From an uncultured Mollicutes bacterium (lineage in GTDB: Bacteria; Bacillota_I; Bacilli_A; Acholeplasmatales; Anaeroplasmataceae): DNA of 53,355 bases. The DNA lies in the NCBI GenBank assembly GCA_900540705.1, contig UQGR01000006.1, forward strand, positions 1-53,355, read 5' to 3'. Under the pieces are notes generated by a model. It was not told the DNA's origin. It searched no databases and saw only the letters and a list, made by a program, of their open reading frames with translations. Below are positions 16,548 through 25,047 of the stretch, piece by piece; within the stretch, counting starts at the first letter, position 1, and each line of letters begins with the position of its first letter. The position numbers and the translations under genes were made by a program.

Positions 16548-16883
16548 TTATATTTTTAATCCCTTTAAAACATCATTAATATTGATATTAGACATTAAGC
16601 TAGGAATAATATCAAAAAAATCTTCCTTAGGAGTTTTATCCTCAAACTTAAGTATCGTTACATTTTCATTTTTAATTTGTAAAATACATACTGGAGTAAT
16701 TAGAAGATTTACATTGCTTCCATCTCCTGCAGTATCTTTAATATCTGTATTCACATTAAAGAAATTAACTTTAACTTTGTATACTGGAACAATACTGAGG
16801 TTATCTGTAATATCCTCTTTTTTCCCAAGCATAATTCTTTCATTTAATAATTTAGATATAAAATCTAAGTTTTCCAATTTCAA
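16548..16883 (-). CDS. GerW/YtfJ-like sporulation protein
   Basis: This 111-residue protein matches the layout of the GerW (YtfJ) family: a start of about 25 residues, LSIVPVYKVKVNFF, a short Gly-rich turn (AGDGSNVN), LLITPVCILQIKNENVTILKF and a C-terminal FFDIIPSLMSNI. In GerW proteins the equivalents are IPVSKVSFGFG, the glycine-rich loop, PVAFLVV and DLIPDLVDKI. The glycine-rich loop is much reduced here, so it is a divergent member. GerW proteins are linked to spore germination. The gene overlaps the end of asnB by 4 bp, an unusual partner, and is followed by a terminator. Confidence 0.6.
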   Translation of the reverse strand: MKLENLDFISKLLNERIMLGKKEDITDNLSIVPVYKVKVNFFNVNTDIKDTAGDGSNVNLLITPVCILQIKNENVTILKFEDKTPKEDFFDIIPSLMSNININDVLKGLKI

Positions 16884-18670
16884 TCCATCTCCAATTTTAT
16901 TTTATAGGTTTTAAACCAATAATCTATCTGATAAAGATAAGCTAAAAATGCCGTTTTTCTCATAAGCTGACCATACCATGGAACCTCTAATTCCTCTTCA
17001 CTATCCATAATATTTCTTATTTTTTCAATATCAAAGATTTCATAAAGAATACTATCTTTATCTTCAAGTGCTGTATTTAACAATTCTACCACTTTCTTAT
17101 GGTACTCCTCTGAATTGCTTTTAGGATATGGGCTTTTCTTTCTGTCAATGACCTCATCGATGACGGTTCCTTTATAGGCATCTCTTAGAAGCTTTTTTTC
17201 CACTTTACTTCTATATTTATATTTAAAGGGAACATTATATAAGAAATCTACTAAATCCTTATCACAGAAGGGAACACGTACCTCTATGCTAGCGGCCATA
17301 GTCAAACGGTCCTTCCGGTCTAAAAGATTTGTCATAAAATATTTCATATTAATATAGCTTAGCTGACGCTGACGAATCTGAGTTTTTGAATCAGATTTTA
17401 AAATAGGTGTCTCCGCTATGGCCATATTAAATTCATTCATTACATAGGACTTTAAATTAAGTAAACTTCTGTATTTCTCATTCAAAAGACTTTCCTTGTA
17501 GTCCAGATTTCTAATCCAAGGAAACGTAGTCAGCTTTTTCTTTTTTTCATAAAACCAAGGATATCCACCAAAAATTTCATCTGCACATTCGCCAGATAAC
17601 CCTACTTTATGTTTCTGACGAATACTATTAGCTAAGAAATACATAGAGGAATCTATATCTGTCATCCCTGGAACATCTCGAATTAAAACGGCCTGCCGTA
17701 GCCCCTCGACTAAGGATTTGTTGTCAATCATCACATCATGCTGGGTTGAATGAATTGCATCACTAACCAGATGTGTAAAATCTGAATCCTTTGAGCGTTC
17801 AAAGGCGTTTTCTTTAAATTCTGAATTCTCATAGGAAATACTATAGGTATCAAGGCTATCCTTATGTAAGGCCACAATTGTGGAAATAATAGAGGAATCC
17901 AAGCCTCCAGATAAGAAGGTAGATAGATCCACATCCGATATCATTTGCCGTTCAATGGCTCTATCTAATAGCTCTCTGACCTTGGTTTTTGTTTCTTCAT
18001 AGGACAAATCAAAACCCTTCGCCTCCAGCTGATAATAGGTATGGTCCTCCAATTTCCCCTGCTTATTAAATTTCAAATAATGGCCAGGCTTTAACTCAAA
18101 GATATCCTTAAATACCGTTTTTGCCTGACTATGAGATGGCCCCATCCCTAAAAGCTCACATAATCCCTCTTTATTTAAAACTCTATGCTCCGTATAGGCT
18201 AATATGGATTTCATTTCTGAGGCTACCAAAATATCCTTCTCGTAAATGGTATAATATAGCGGCTTCACTCCAAACATGTCTCGTACAATCAAAACCTCGT
18301 CATGGTCTGTATAGACAAACGCGAAAATTCCGTTTAAATCCTTTAGTATATTCTCCTTATTCTGCATTAGAAGTCTAAGTAAAAGCAGAGTATCGCTTTT
18401 AAACTCTAAAGGAGTATCCAGTTTTTGTTCTAGCTCATCCGTATTGTATAATTCCCCATTATAAATCAAATGGTGGTTTAATATACTCATCGGCTGTTTG
18501 GCATTCCTCACATCACGAATTGCCAAACGCTTATGCCCAAAGGAGTGCTCCTTATTGAATAAAAATCCATAATCATCAGGCCCTCTATGCTCTAACAGAT
18601 TACAGGCATGTATAAATTTTTCTTCATCCGTCTTGGTATAAAAATTGCTTTTATAAAATATGCCACACAA
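16880..18670 (-). CDS. asnB: Glutamine-hydrolysing asparagine synthetase
   Basis: This 596-residue AsnB-type enzyme converts aspartate, ATP and glutamine to asparagine in the cytosol. Cys2 directly after the initiator is the glutaminase nucleophile. LEHRGPDD, RLAIRD and YNGELYN line the glutamine site. SGGLDSS near residue 255 is the pyrophosphate loop of the synthetase domain, and LSGECADEIFGGYPW follows. The start is a TTG codon at 18668-18670. It is chosen because Cys must be residue 2 and AGGAAGTG lies 7-9 nt upstream. The length is at the upper end of the normal range. It lies behind a terminator that separates it from the ten-gene operon, and overlaps the GerW-like gene. A 106-bp relative of its 3' region is at 5074-5179. 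Confidence 0.93.
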   Translation of the reverse strand: MCGIFYKSNFYTKTDEEKFIHACNLLEHRGPDDYGFLFNKEHSFGHKRLAIRDVRNAKQPMSILNHHLIYNGELYNTDELEQKLDTPLEFKSDTLLLLRLLMQNKENILKDLNGIFAFVYTDHDEVLIVRDMFGVKPLYYTIYEKDILVASEMKSILAYTEHRVLNKEGLCELLGMGPSHSQAKTVFKDIFELKPGHYLKFNKQGKLEDHTYYQLEAKGFDLSYEETKTKVRELLDRAIERQMISDVDLSTFLSGGLDSSIISTIVALHKDSLDTYSISYENSEFKENAFERSKDSDFTHLVSDAIHSTQHDVMIDNKSLVEGLRQAVLIRDVPGMTDIDSSMYFLANSIRQKHKVGLSGECADEIFGGYPWFYEKKKKLTTFPWIRNLDYKESLLNEKYRSLLNLKSYVMNEFNMAIAETPILKSDSKTQIRQRQLSYINMKYFMTNLLDRKDRLTMAASIEVRVPFCDKDLVDFLYNVPFKYKYRSKVEKKLLRDAYKGTVIDEVIDRKKSPYPKSNSEEYHKKVVELLNTALEDKDSILYEIFDIEKIRNIMDSEEELEVPWYGQLMRKTAFLAYLYQIDYWFKTYKIKLEMD

Positions 18671-18698
18671 TTTAAATCACTTCCTATATTAAAATATG

Positions 18699-18735
18699 AA
18701 AAAAAAGGAAAAATGTGAAAATGCTTTTTCCTTTT
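18699..18735 (-). terminator. Terminator at the end of the ten-gene partner-switching operon
   Basis: AAAAGGAAAAA (18703-18713) and TTTTTCCTTTT (18725-18735) make an 11-bp stem with an 11-nt loop. Read on the minus strand it is followed by further T residues. It separates the RsbW-like gene from asnB, although some read-through is possible. Confidence 0.75.
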
Positions 18736-18753
18736 CTCTAAGTATTGAATTTT

Positions 18754-19167
18754 TCATCCTATTTTAATACATAAAATATTTTTAAAAAATCTTCTTTTGT
18801 ATTTGACTTGCTTAGCCAGCTTTAAGACCATATAGATTCCTAAGCCTCCAATCTGCTTGTCCTCTACACTTGTTTCTATATCAGGAAATGGACGATTTAA
18901 AGGATTAAAGGAAATTCCCCAATCGACAAAGCATAGCTTCAAGATACTTTTTCTATGAATGATTTTAAAGTACACTATGATTTTTCCTGCTCCTGAAGGA
19001 TAAGCAAATTTAGAAATATTACTTAATATTTCATCTAAAATTATATGGATTTTCCCCTTTTGGTTCTGATATATTTCATTTGAAGATAACCTTTGTTCCA
19101 TTTGTTTTATTGCTTGCGTCACGCAGTTTTTTGAAGCAACAAGCTGAATTTTATTTTTTTGTTTCAT
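18754..19167 (-). CDS. RsbW/SpoIIAB-like anti-sigma ATPase (HATPase fold)
   Basis: This 137-residue GHKL ATPase has N-box residues in ILDEILSNISKFAYP, a DWGISFNPLNRP segment (the G1-like box) and a C-terminal GGLGIYMVLKLAKQV. These are the motifs of serine protein kinases such as RsbW and SpoIIAB, which bind a sigma factor or phosphorylate a STAS-domain antagonist. The start at 19167 (MKQKNKIQL) is preferred over an upstream in-frame codon at 19275, because the longer form adds a basic segment unrelated to the family. It overlaps the phosphatase gene by 17 bp and has only a weak ribosome site, so it depends on coupling. It is the last gene of the operon, and its partner STAS protein is encoded three genes upstream. 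Confidence 0.82.
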   Translation of the reverse strand: MKQKNKIQLVASKNCVTQAIKQMEQRLSSNEIYQNQKGKIHIILDEILSNISKFAYPSGAGKIIVYFKIIHRKSILKLCFVDWGISFNPLNRPFPDIETSVEDKQIGGLGIYMVLKLAKQVKYKRRFFKNILCIKIG

Positions 19168-20830
19168 ATTTCTTCTTAAACTCCAGACATAGCATCGTAA
19201 TATCATCAGCCTGAGGAGTGCCTCCGGCAAACAAAAGTAATTCCGAATGAATATGCTGGATAATTTCTTTACCATTCTTTTCCTTGACCTGATTTAAAGC
19301 GCACTCTAGTCGCTGCATTCCATATAAGGTATTAGACGGATTCAATGCTTCAGTTACTCCATCTGTATACTGAAAGATTTTATCCCCCTCTTCTAGTTTT
19401 ATCATCCCTTGAGAATATTTTGTATCCTCAAAGCCAGCTAAAACAATTTCTGAATCAATAGGGTAAGGAAGAAAGCCTTGAGCCTTTCGATAAATAAACG
19501 GAAGCTCATGCCCAGCATTGGCATAGATGAATTCTCCTGTCTTTGTATTTAAAATTCCTGCAAAGGCCGTAATAAAAAGGCCCTTCTGATTAGATTCACA
19601 TAATAAAGTATTCGCTTTTGTAAAGGCTGCAGCCAGTGTTTCCTCTTGAAGGATAGCTTCTCTGAGTAGGGTTTTGCCAATCACCATAAATAAGGAGGCA
19701 GGGATTCCTTTTCCTGACACATCCGCAACTACAATCGCTAGGCGTTCCTCATCCATTCGGAAAAAATCATAAAAATCGCCACCAACCTCCTTCGCAGGAA
19801 GCATAAAAACAGAGAGGTCAAATTCCTTAAAATTGGAAACAGAATCCATATCTGGCAGCATCGCCATTTGAATTTGGGAGGCAATAGCTAGCTCGGAGGC
19901 AAGTCTTTCCTGATTTTTTGTGATACAAGTTAGCTTCTCAATATACTGAAGTAAATCCTCCTCCATCTGCCAAATACTTTTTGCCAGTTCTCCTATCTCA
20001 TTTTTCACCTTAATTTCAAGCAATTTTTTAGAAGGATGATTGACATGCTTAACAAAGCTTTTTACTTCTCTTGTAATTTTTTCCAAGGGACGAAACGCCT
20101 GATAATAAAAGTATAACAAATAAAGGAATATAATCAATAAGGTGATGCCTAAAGAAATACTGGCCACAGACTGTACATAGTTCTGTAAGGCCTGGGTGAT
20201 ATACTGCATCGGGATTTCCACACCTAATATCAGATATTCGTCCCCAACAGATACCGGAAGAAGGGCAGAGGTGTTATAGCCGTGAAAGCTCTCTGAAATA
20301 AAATAGTTACTTGACCTTTCTCCGGTAGTCACAATCTCATAAGCCTCCTGAATAAACTTTGGATTAATGGTCCCCCGGGAGCCAAGACGAAATGGAATCT
20401 CTATTTCCTCAAAACAATCCAATATATAGGTGATAGGAAACCAATTCGTTTTATCTCCTGTATAGGATAAGAGAATCTCCTGATTGACGTAAACCAAATA
20501 GATGTCTCTAGCCCTCATCCTTTCTCTTAGCTCCTGAAAGCTCTGTTGTAAGGCATAATATTCTGTCTCTGAGGTTTCTTCAAAAACATCAATCTCTTCA
20601 TTTAAATGGGAGGCCTTTTTAGCAATGGTATAATACGCCTCTATTTGGTCCTCAGATAGATATGAGACGGCCACCTCTGCTATATCATAAGCTGCGTCAT
20701 TGTACTGCCGTTCTATTGTTTTTTTAAACTGAACGTAACCAATCAGTGCCCCAGAAACTCCAAGTAGAAGCCCTAATACAATCATTCCTATGACAAACTG
20801 AACAGCCAGTTTAGATTCCAATTTACGCAT
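19151..20830 (-). CDS. RsbU/SpoIIE-type PP2C phosphatase with extracytoplasmic sensor
   Basis: This 559-residue membrane protein has a transmembrane helix at about 10-31, an extracytoplasmic sensing region at about 35-205 (helical start, then LVYVNQEILLSY and LLPVSVGDEYLILGVE, a Cache-like pattern), a second helix at about 218-240, a HAMP-like linker at about 241-300 and a PP2C phosphatase domain from about 320 to the end. The metal and catalytic motifs are intact: VGGDFYDFF, VVADVSGKGIPASL, YANAGHE, YTDGVTEA and DDITML. It would remove phosphate from the STAS antagonist when the outside signal arrives, so it is the input of the switch. It overlaps the GH3-type gene by 8 bp. Confidence 0.93.
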   Translation of the reverse strand: MRKLESKLAVQFVIGMIVLGLLLGVSGALIGYVQFKKTIERQYNDAAYDIAEVAVSYLSEDQIEAYYTIAKKASHLNEEIDVFEETSETEYYALQQSFQELRERMRARDIYLVYVNQEILLSYTGDKTNWFPITYILDCFEEIEIPFRLGSRGTINPKFIQEAYEIVTTGERSSNYFISESFHGYNTSALLPVSVGDEYLILGVEIPMQYITQALQNYVQSVASISLGITLLIIFLYLLYFYYQAFRPLEKITREVKSFVKHVNHPSKKLLEIKVKNEIGELAKSIWQMEEDLLQYIEKLTCITKNQERLASELAIASQIQMAMLPDMDSVSNFKEFDLSVFMLPAKEVGGDFYDFFRMDEERLAIVVADVSGKGIPASLFMVIGKTLLREAILQEETLAAAFTKANTLLCESNQKGLFITAFAGILNTKTGEFIYANAGHELPFIYRKAQGFLPYPIDSEIVLAGFEDTKYSQGMIKLEEGDKIFQYTDGVTEALNPSNTLYGMQRLECALNQVKEKNGKEIIQHIHSELLLFAGGTPQADDITMLCLEFKKKYETKK

Positions 20831-22328
20831 AAGCTTCCTCCAAGGCTAAGAATGAAAGCAGCTCCTCTTCCTTTAGGATGAGACTTGGCTTCATTTGGAG
20901 CTTCTCCTTTCTTGCATAAGTATTTCTTTGATAAAGGAAATGAGGCTTCGCAATTAAATTCCTTTCTCGAATCTTTTTATAGTTAGGATTTAGGCTCTGC
21001 AGCTTCTGATCAAATACCGTGGCTGCCAGAGCCAGGGTATCCGAAGGAAGATCTGTCACAGCCAAATATCGAAAGGGGTAGCTTCGCCTGTCCTCTGCAA
21101 TCATAAAATAGGAATTCTTCTTTTTCAGCTGCTGAAGTGTTTGGAATAACGCCTGACGAATGGTCCATTCATCTACCCGTTCTCCTGTAATATTCAGCAG
21201 CATATTTTTTCTACCTAACACCCTGAATCTTGGATTACCCTCTTGATTCTCTACAATATATAGTTGATCTCCTGTTTTATAGCGATATAGACCATTGAAG
21301 GTTGTAATCACTAGCTCATAGGTATGACCTTTTATAACCTCATGGGGAAGATAAGAATTCTCCTGCTCATCTATAAATTCATAAAAGGCATTTTGAGGCA
21401 ATAATTGATATGTATCATCCTCCAGCTGTGTGGCAATACCACACATACATTCTGAGGATGCATAGGCAAAATAATAAATAGGTATCTCCTTACTATATTC
21501 CTTAAGCTGTAAAACACAGGAATCCTGAGCATGCCCAATTCCTGAAATATAGGCAAGGTGTGGCCATATTATGTTTAACGAAGGAATTCCCTGAGATCTT
21601 TCAAACTGAATCTTCAAAAATTTTATACGAGCTTTAGAAATTGAAATTCTGGCAACCTCCTCCTTTATACCTTGTGGTAAATCAATGGAGCATTGCTGGT
21701 CCTCCATATCCTTAATCAGCAGTCTCCAGTGCTTTTCTAAATATCCTAACAAAGCCCCAATTTCATACAAATAAATAGACTGAATAGAAATTAATTTTTC
21801 ACAGGCTAAGGCATATCTCAATTTCACATAAGAGCTGCAATAAGGCTCCTTAAAAAACATGAGTCTGCCATCCACATAGTCTTTAATATCCAGTCTATGA
21901 GTATCACATAGATGACAATAATAGGCACTTGAAAGGATGGTTTCTGTTTCATCTTTATAAAAAACACCTGTATGCAGAGAAGGCCCTGCAGGACAATTTA
22001 AAAGATACATAGGCATATCTACAATCAAAGAATCATATCTTCTTAAAGCTTCAGCGGTCAGAAAAATTTTTTTAGACCTGCCAGAGGTTCCAGAGGTAAG
22101 CAAAGTACATACCACTGGATAAACCGATGGATTTCCATTTCTATAATCCTCATACTGGCTCAAGGGGACCTTATTCTGATAATCCTTTATGTCCTTGATT
22201 TCTTTAAAATTGTATTTTATTCCAAGAGCTTGATTTTCATTATCCTTTAAAATGGTCAGTAAATTTATTTTATTGATGTTGGCTAAGTCCTTGCCTTCCT
22301 TGAAAAAATTAAATAGATTTAATTTCAT
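20823..22328 (-). CDS. GH3-family acyl-adenylating enzyme
   Basis: This 501-residue protein has the GH3 layout of the adenylate-forming superfamily. The phosphate loop is TSGTSGRSKKIFL (about residues 80-90), an IIWPHLAYISGIGHA segment is at mid-length, and RYKTGDQLYIVE is followed by FRVLGRKNMLLNITGERVDE, the hinge and C-terminal lobe. In plants GH3 enzymes join amino acids to hormone acids. Bacterial members are mostly uncharacterised but are expected to activate a carboxylate as an acyl-adenylate and pass it to an amine or thiol. The gene lies between the STAS gene (16 bp gap) and the phosphatase gene (8 bp overlap), so it is an integral part of this operon. No carrier-protein domain is visible. 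Confidence 0.8.
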   Translation of the reverse strand: MKLNLFNFFKEGKDLANINKINLLTILKDNENQALGIKYNFKEIKDIKDYQNKVPLSQYEDYRNGNPSVYPVVCTLLTSGTSGRSKKIFLTAEALRRYDSLIVDMPMYLLNCPAGPSLHTGVFYKDETETILSSAYYCHLCDTHRLDIKDYVDGRLMFFKEPYCSSYVKLRYALACEKLISIQSIYLYEIGALLGYLEKHWRLLIKDMEDQQCSIDLPQGIKEEVARISISKARIKFLKIQFERSQGIPSLNIIWPHLAYISGIGHAQDSCVLQLKEYSKEIPIYYFAYASSECMCGIATQLEDDTYQLLPQNAFYEFIDEQENSYLPHEVIKGHTYELVITTFNGLYRYKTGDQLYIVENQEGNPRFRVLGRKNMLLNITGERVDEWTIRQALFQTLQQLKKKNSYFMIAEDRRSYPFRYLAVTDLPSDTLALAATVFDQKLQSLNPNYKKIRERNLIAKPHFLYQRNTYARKEKLQMKPSLILKEEELLSFLALEEAYA

Positions 22329-22344
22329 ATCTTAATGTCTGACC

Positions 22345-22635
22345 CTACAGATTAAATATCTTTTTAAAACCTGTAATTTCAAATACCTCTAGCACACTTT
22401 CATTTGGATTCAATATCTTCATAGAGCCCTGTGCTTTTTTTATCTTCTTCAGGGTGCTTAACAAAACACGCAAGCCAGCAGAGGAAATATACTCTAGATT
22501 TTCAAAATCTAAAACAATATTGTTCTCCTCATATTGACCTAAGGATGCCTCTAATTCAGGAGCGGTGGTCGTATCTAAACGACCTATCACCTCCATATAT
22601 AATGTGTTTTCCTTTTGTTCTACTTTTACTTTCAT
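22345..22635 (-). CDS. STAS-domain anti-sigma factor antagonist (RsbV/SpoIIAA-like)
   Basis: This 96-residue single STAS domain is typical in length. GRLDTTTAPELEASL, the strand NIVLDFENLEYISSAGLRVLL and the closing FEITGFKKIFNL are diagnostic. One Ser of the SSAGLR segment (about residues 57-58) is the expected phosphorylation site for the RsbW-like kinase, reversed by the RsbU-like phosphatase. Unphosphorylated, it would bind the kinase and free the sigma factor encoded at the head of the operon. It starts behind AAAGGATT and precedes the GH3-type gene by 16 bp. Confidence 0.93.
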   Translation of the reverse strand: MKVKVEQKENTLYMEVIGRLDTTTAPELEASLGQYEENNIVLDFENLEYISSAGLRVLLSTLKKIKKAQGSMKILNPNESVLEVFEITGFKKIFNL

Positions 22636-22647
22636 ATGTAATCCTTT

Positions 22648-22917
22648 CTATTTTTCCCATGAGGGTTTTCTTTCAAAGCCTATGTGATAGGTGGTTTTCT
22701 CCATATGTAGCTGGTGCTGGCCAATTTGATACCTACCAATGGTTGTGTCCTTCCCTATAATGATGCCCTTTGGATATTCATTTAAGCATTGATTCAAAAG
22801 GTTTACCTGTTTTTGTTGTTCCTCCTCTGACAAAGGATGATTTGGGTTTACACTTCCTAAAGAAACAAGCTTTACATAATGAATATTTAAAAAGGTACTA
22901 TCCTTAGCTTCCTGCAT
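22648..22917 (-). CDS. Small protein of unknown function
   Basis: This 89-residue soluble protein has no recognised family. It has a repeat-free mixed composition with YVKLVSLGSVNPNHPLSEEE, a helical middle (KQVNLLNQCLNEYPKG) and a C-terminal half with several His and Gln residues. It starts 2 nt after the stop of the first DUF2589-type gene and ends 12 nt before the STAS gene, so it is a fixed operon member. It has no signal peptide, membrane helix or Cys cluster. It could be a small partner of the DUF2589 protein. Confidence 0.7.
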   Translation of the reverse strand: MQEAKDSTFLNIHYVKLVSLGSVNPNHPLSEEEQQKQVNLLNQCLNEYPKGIIIGKDTTIGRYQIGQHQLHMEKTTYHIGFERKPSWEK

Positions 22918-22919
22918 AT

Positions 22920-24008
22920 TTATTTCCCACTAGCTAATAAATCACTATATTCTGCTTTTTTCTCAAATAGCTTTGTTTCATAGGTGGAAAGCTTTTTCTG
23001 GGAAGCGACAGCATTCTTTTGGGCAAGTGCCAAGCTCTTGTAATAGGACTCTGTTTCGCCATAAGCTACGGCCTGTCCCTCCTTATTGATGGCCTTTAAG
23101 GATAAAAGCTCTGCAACCTTTTCCTCCTCCTGATTACTATCAGAAAGCATACGAATAAATTCTCCTGCCTGATTTTGGAAGGTATTCCAGCTTTGATTCA
23201 CCTCATCCATAGCCCGACTATATTCAACACCCTTCTCATCCTCTTTTCCTAACTGATTGGTAAGAGAGTGAATTTCTCCCTGATACACATTCAACTGGGA
23301 TGAGCCAATACGTTTCATTTGTTTTAGATTGGAATCCAAGGACTCCTTGCATGCAGATACACTGGTCTCTAGCTGACTGATTTCCTGACGAAGTGCCTTC
23401 AAGGATTCTGCCCTTTTTTTAGCAGCCTCAGATAAATTCTGACCATTTCCATCCTTTAGGGTTGAGCCGACCAGTGCCGGAGATAGATTTACTGCCATCA
23501 TATCTAAAACTCTGGCTAGACCTTCTGGAATGCCATGATTGGTCGCCCGTACATCCACGTGATATTTGGCTGAATTATCTGAGCTTCGGGTATTAGAGCT
23601 ATGGGCACTTACACTACCTGTAACACTCACCTTGACAATTCCTAAATTTAAACTGCCTGTGACACTGGCTCCCATATCCATAGAATTTTCTGATTTTTCA
23701 CTTTGCTTAACCTCCATATCAAAAAGTACATTGACCTCGTCAATCTGAAGATTAGGAATAGGAACAATCGCCAGCATTGGCACATCCACCTTCATATCCT
23801 CTAAATTGCTTGTCCCGTCCTCATTGATACTTCTCTGTTGATAAGAAAAAGCCACGGTTCTGACCTTTCCATCTCTGTCAAATCCAATACGATTGATAAA
23901 ATCTGCTGTGGAGTTTGCAAGTAAGCTACTTGCATCTGCCGCGGCAGACAATGGACCTCCAATCAGTTCATCCATTTTTAATCCTGCAAATTGTTCTGCA
24001 ATTGCCAT
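22920..24008 (-). CDS. DUF2589-type protein A with coiled-coil tail
   Basis: This 362-residue protein opens with FAGLKMDELIGGPLSAAADA, the diagnostic start of the DUF2589 family. The N-terminal half (to about 185) is beta-rich: DVPMLAIVPIPNLQIDEVNV is followed by VTGSLNLGIVKVSVTGSVSA and KYHVDVRATNHGIPEGLARVL. The C-terminal half (about 195-355) is a long helical coiled-coil region (ESLKALRQEISQLETSVSAC and EKKAEYSDLLASG). The family has no established function. The presence of a beta domain that keeps its buried residues next to an oligomerising tail suggests an assembly or scaffold. It has a paralogue two genes upstream. Confidence 0.75.
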   Translation of the reverse strand: MAIAEQFAGLKMDELIGGPLSAAADASSLLANSTADFINRIGFDRDGKVRTVAFSYQQRSINEDGTSNLEDMKVDVPMLAIVPIPNLQIDEVNVLFDMEVKQSEKSENSMDMGASVTGSLNLGIVKVSVTGSVSAHSSNTRSSDNSAKYHVDVRATNHGIPEGLARVLDMMAVNLSPALVGSTLKDGNGQNLSEAAKKRAESLKALRQEISQLETSVSACKESLDSNLKQMKRIGSSQLNVYQGEIHSLTNQLGKEDEKGVEYSRAMDEVNQSWNTFQNQAGEFIRMLSDSNQEEEKVAELLSLKAINKEGQAVAYGETESYYKSLALAQKNAVASQKKLSTYETKLFEKKAEYSDLLASGK

Positions 24009-24023
24009 ATAAATTCCTTCTTT

Positions 24024-24230
24024 CTATTTTCTTAATATTTTTTTGATTAGATTTCTCAAAGAAAATTTTTTCTTTGGGATTTCAATTTTTAATTCCTGAT
24101 AGGCTTCAATATACATAACAGGTTCTATAAAGTCTCCACTAATAAAATCTTCCATTAATCTGAGATTCACCTCAAATATGGTCTCCTCTAAGGCTTCTCT
24201 TAGAATGGGTTCTAAATCATTCATAATCAT
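24024..24230 (-). CDS. Small protein between the two DUF2589-type genes
   Basis: This 68-residue protein is of unknown function. It is acidic and helical at the N-terminus (LEPILREALEETIFEVNLRL), with a hydrophobic middle and a strongly basic C-terminus (KKKFSLRNLIKKILRK). The last part could be an amphipathic membrane- or nucleic-acid-contacting helix. It overlaps the preceding gene by 14 bp and precedes DUF2589 protein A by 15 bp. A second in-frame ATG lies two codons inside, and the ribosome site does not decide between them. Confidence 0.65.
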   Translation of the reverse strand: MIMNDLEPILREALEETIFEVNLRLMEDFISGDFIEPVMYIEAYQELKIEIPKKKFSLRNLIKKILRK

Positions 24231-25047
24231 GTTCTAAGCCAAACTTGATTTCAAGATTCATCACCTTTTCCTGATACTCCATAATTCGATTGATAATATT
24301 TGACTGAGCCATATGATATTTATCAATATCAAAGTCATAGGTATCCTCCAAAAAGTGTTCATTACTAACCTGTCTTAAGCGCTCCTGTTCAGAAATCATT
24401 TCATTAATTTTTTGATATAACTTTTTAAGACGGCCTATTTTCGCCTTTAAATTTTTGGTTTCAGCCATAACTCTCTTCTGTTCTTCTGAGCCAAAATCTC
24501 CTGTAACCGCTACAGGGCGAGTGTCAAGCTTTTTAGCTACCTGACTAGAGCTTAGAGAATCCACTAAACGAAGAATTCCTTCGGTTGCTGGTAAGGAGCT
24601 CACCTGCAGCTTATAGGATACCTTGGGTAAAAAGTCACTATCTCTTTGGGAGGGAGAACAGATTCTGGCTGTGATTCTTGGTTTTTCATTTTCAATACTC
24701 CCAGCTTTAACCTCTGTGGAAAAAGAAATTTCTGCCTTATCCACATTTAATTGATTCATAGGAATAATGGATAGTAAAGGAACCTGAACCTGAAGATTAT
24801 CAACACTATATCCATCTGCCTCCTGGCGAATCTGGTCATAGGCAATGTTCATATGTTCTAGATGTACGATCTCCTCTTTCCCATTTTGTTCTGTTTTTCC
24901 CATACTTCGAATGGCCTCCACAATATGGGCCCTTAACTGTTGGTTTGACTTTGCCAAGGCGTATAGAGGAGCATAGACCAAGTCCTCTATTGGAATAAAT
25001 TCACTGTCTGCAATATTATCCTGCATTTCTACCGATTTTTCTTTCAC
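24217..25047 (-). CDS. Divergent DUF2589-type protein B
   Basis: This 276-residue protein is a paralogue of the 362-residue protein downstream. Shared points are a start built around FIPIEDLVYAPLYALAKSNQ, the strand VQVPLLSIIPMNQLNVDKAE (compare VDVPMLAIVPIPNLQIDEVN in protein A), an inner YKLQVSSLPATEGILRLVD (compare VDVRATNHGIPEGLARVLD) and a helical C-terminal tail (from about 200). It starts at a GTG codon behind GAGGAAAA and overlaps the preceding stop as GTGA. Two paralogues in one operon suggest a hetero-oligomer. Confidence 0.65.
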   Translation of the reverse strand: MKEKSVEMQDNIADSEFIPIEDLVYAPLYALAKSNQQLRAHIVEAIRSMGKTEQNGKEEIVHLEHMNIAYDQIRQEADGYSVDNLQVQVPLLSIIPMNQLNVDKAEISFSTEVKAGSIENEKPRITARICSPSQRDSDFLPKVSYKLQVSSLPATEGILRLVDSLSSSQVAKKLDTRPVAVTGDFGSEEQKRVMAETKNLKAKIGRLKKLYQKINEMISEQERLRQVSNEHFLEDTYDFDIDKYHMAQSNIINRIMEYQEKVMNLEIKFGLEHDYE

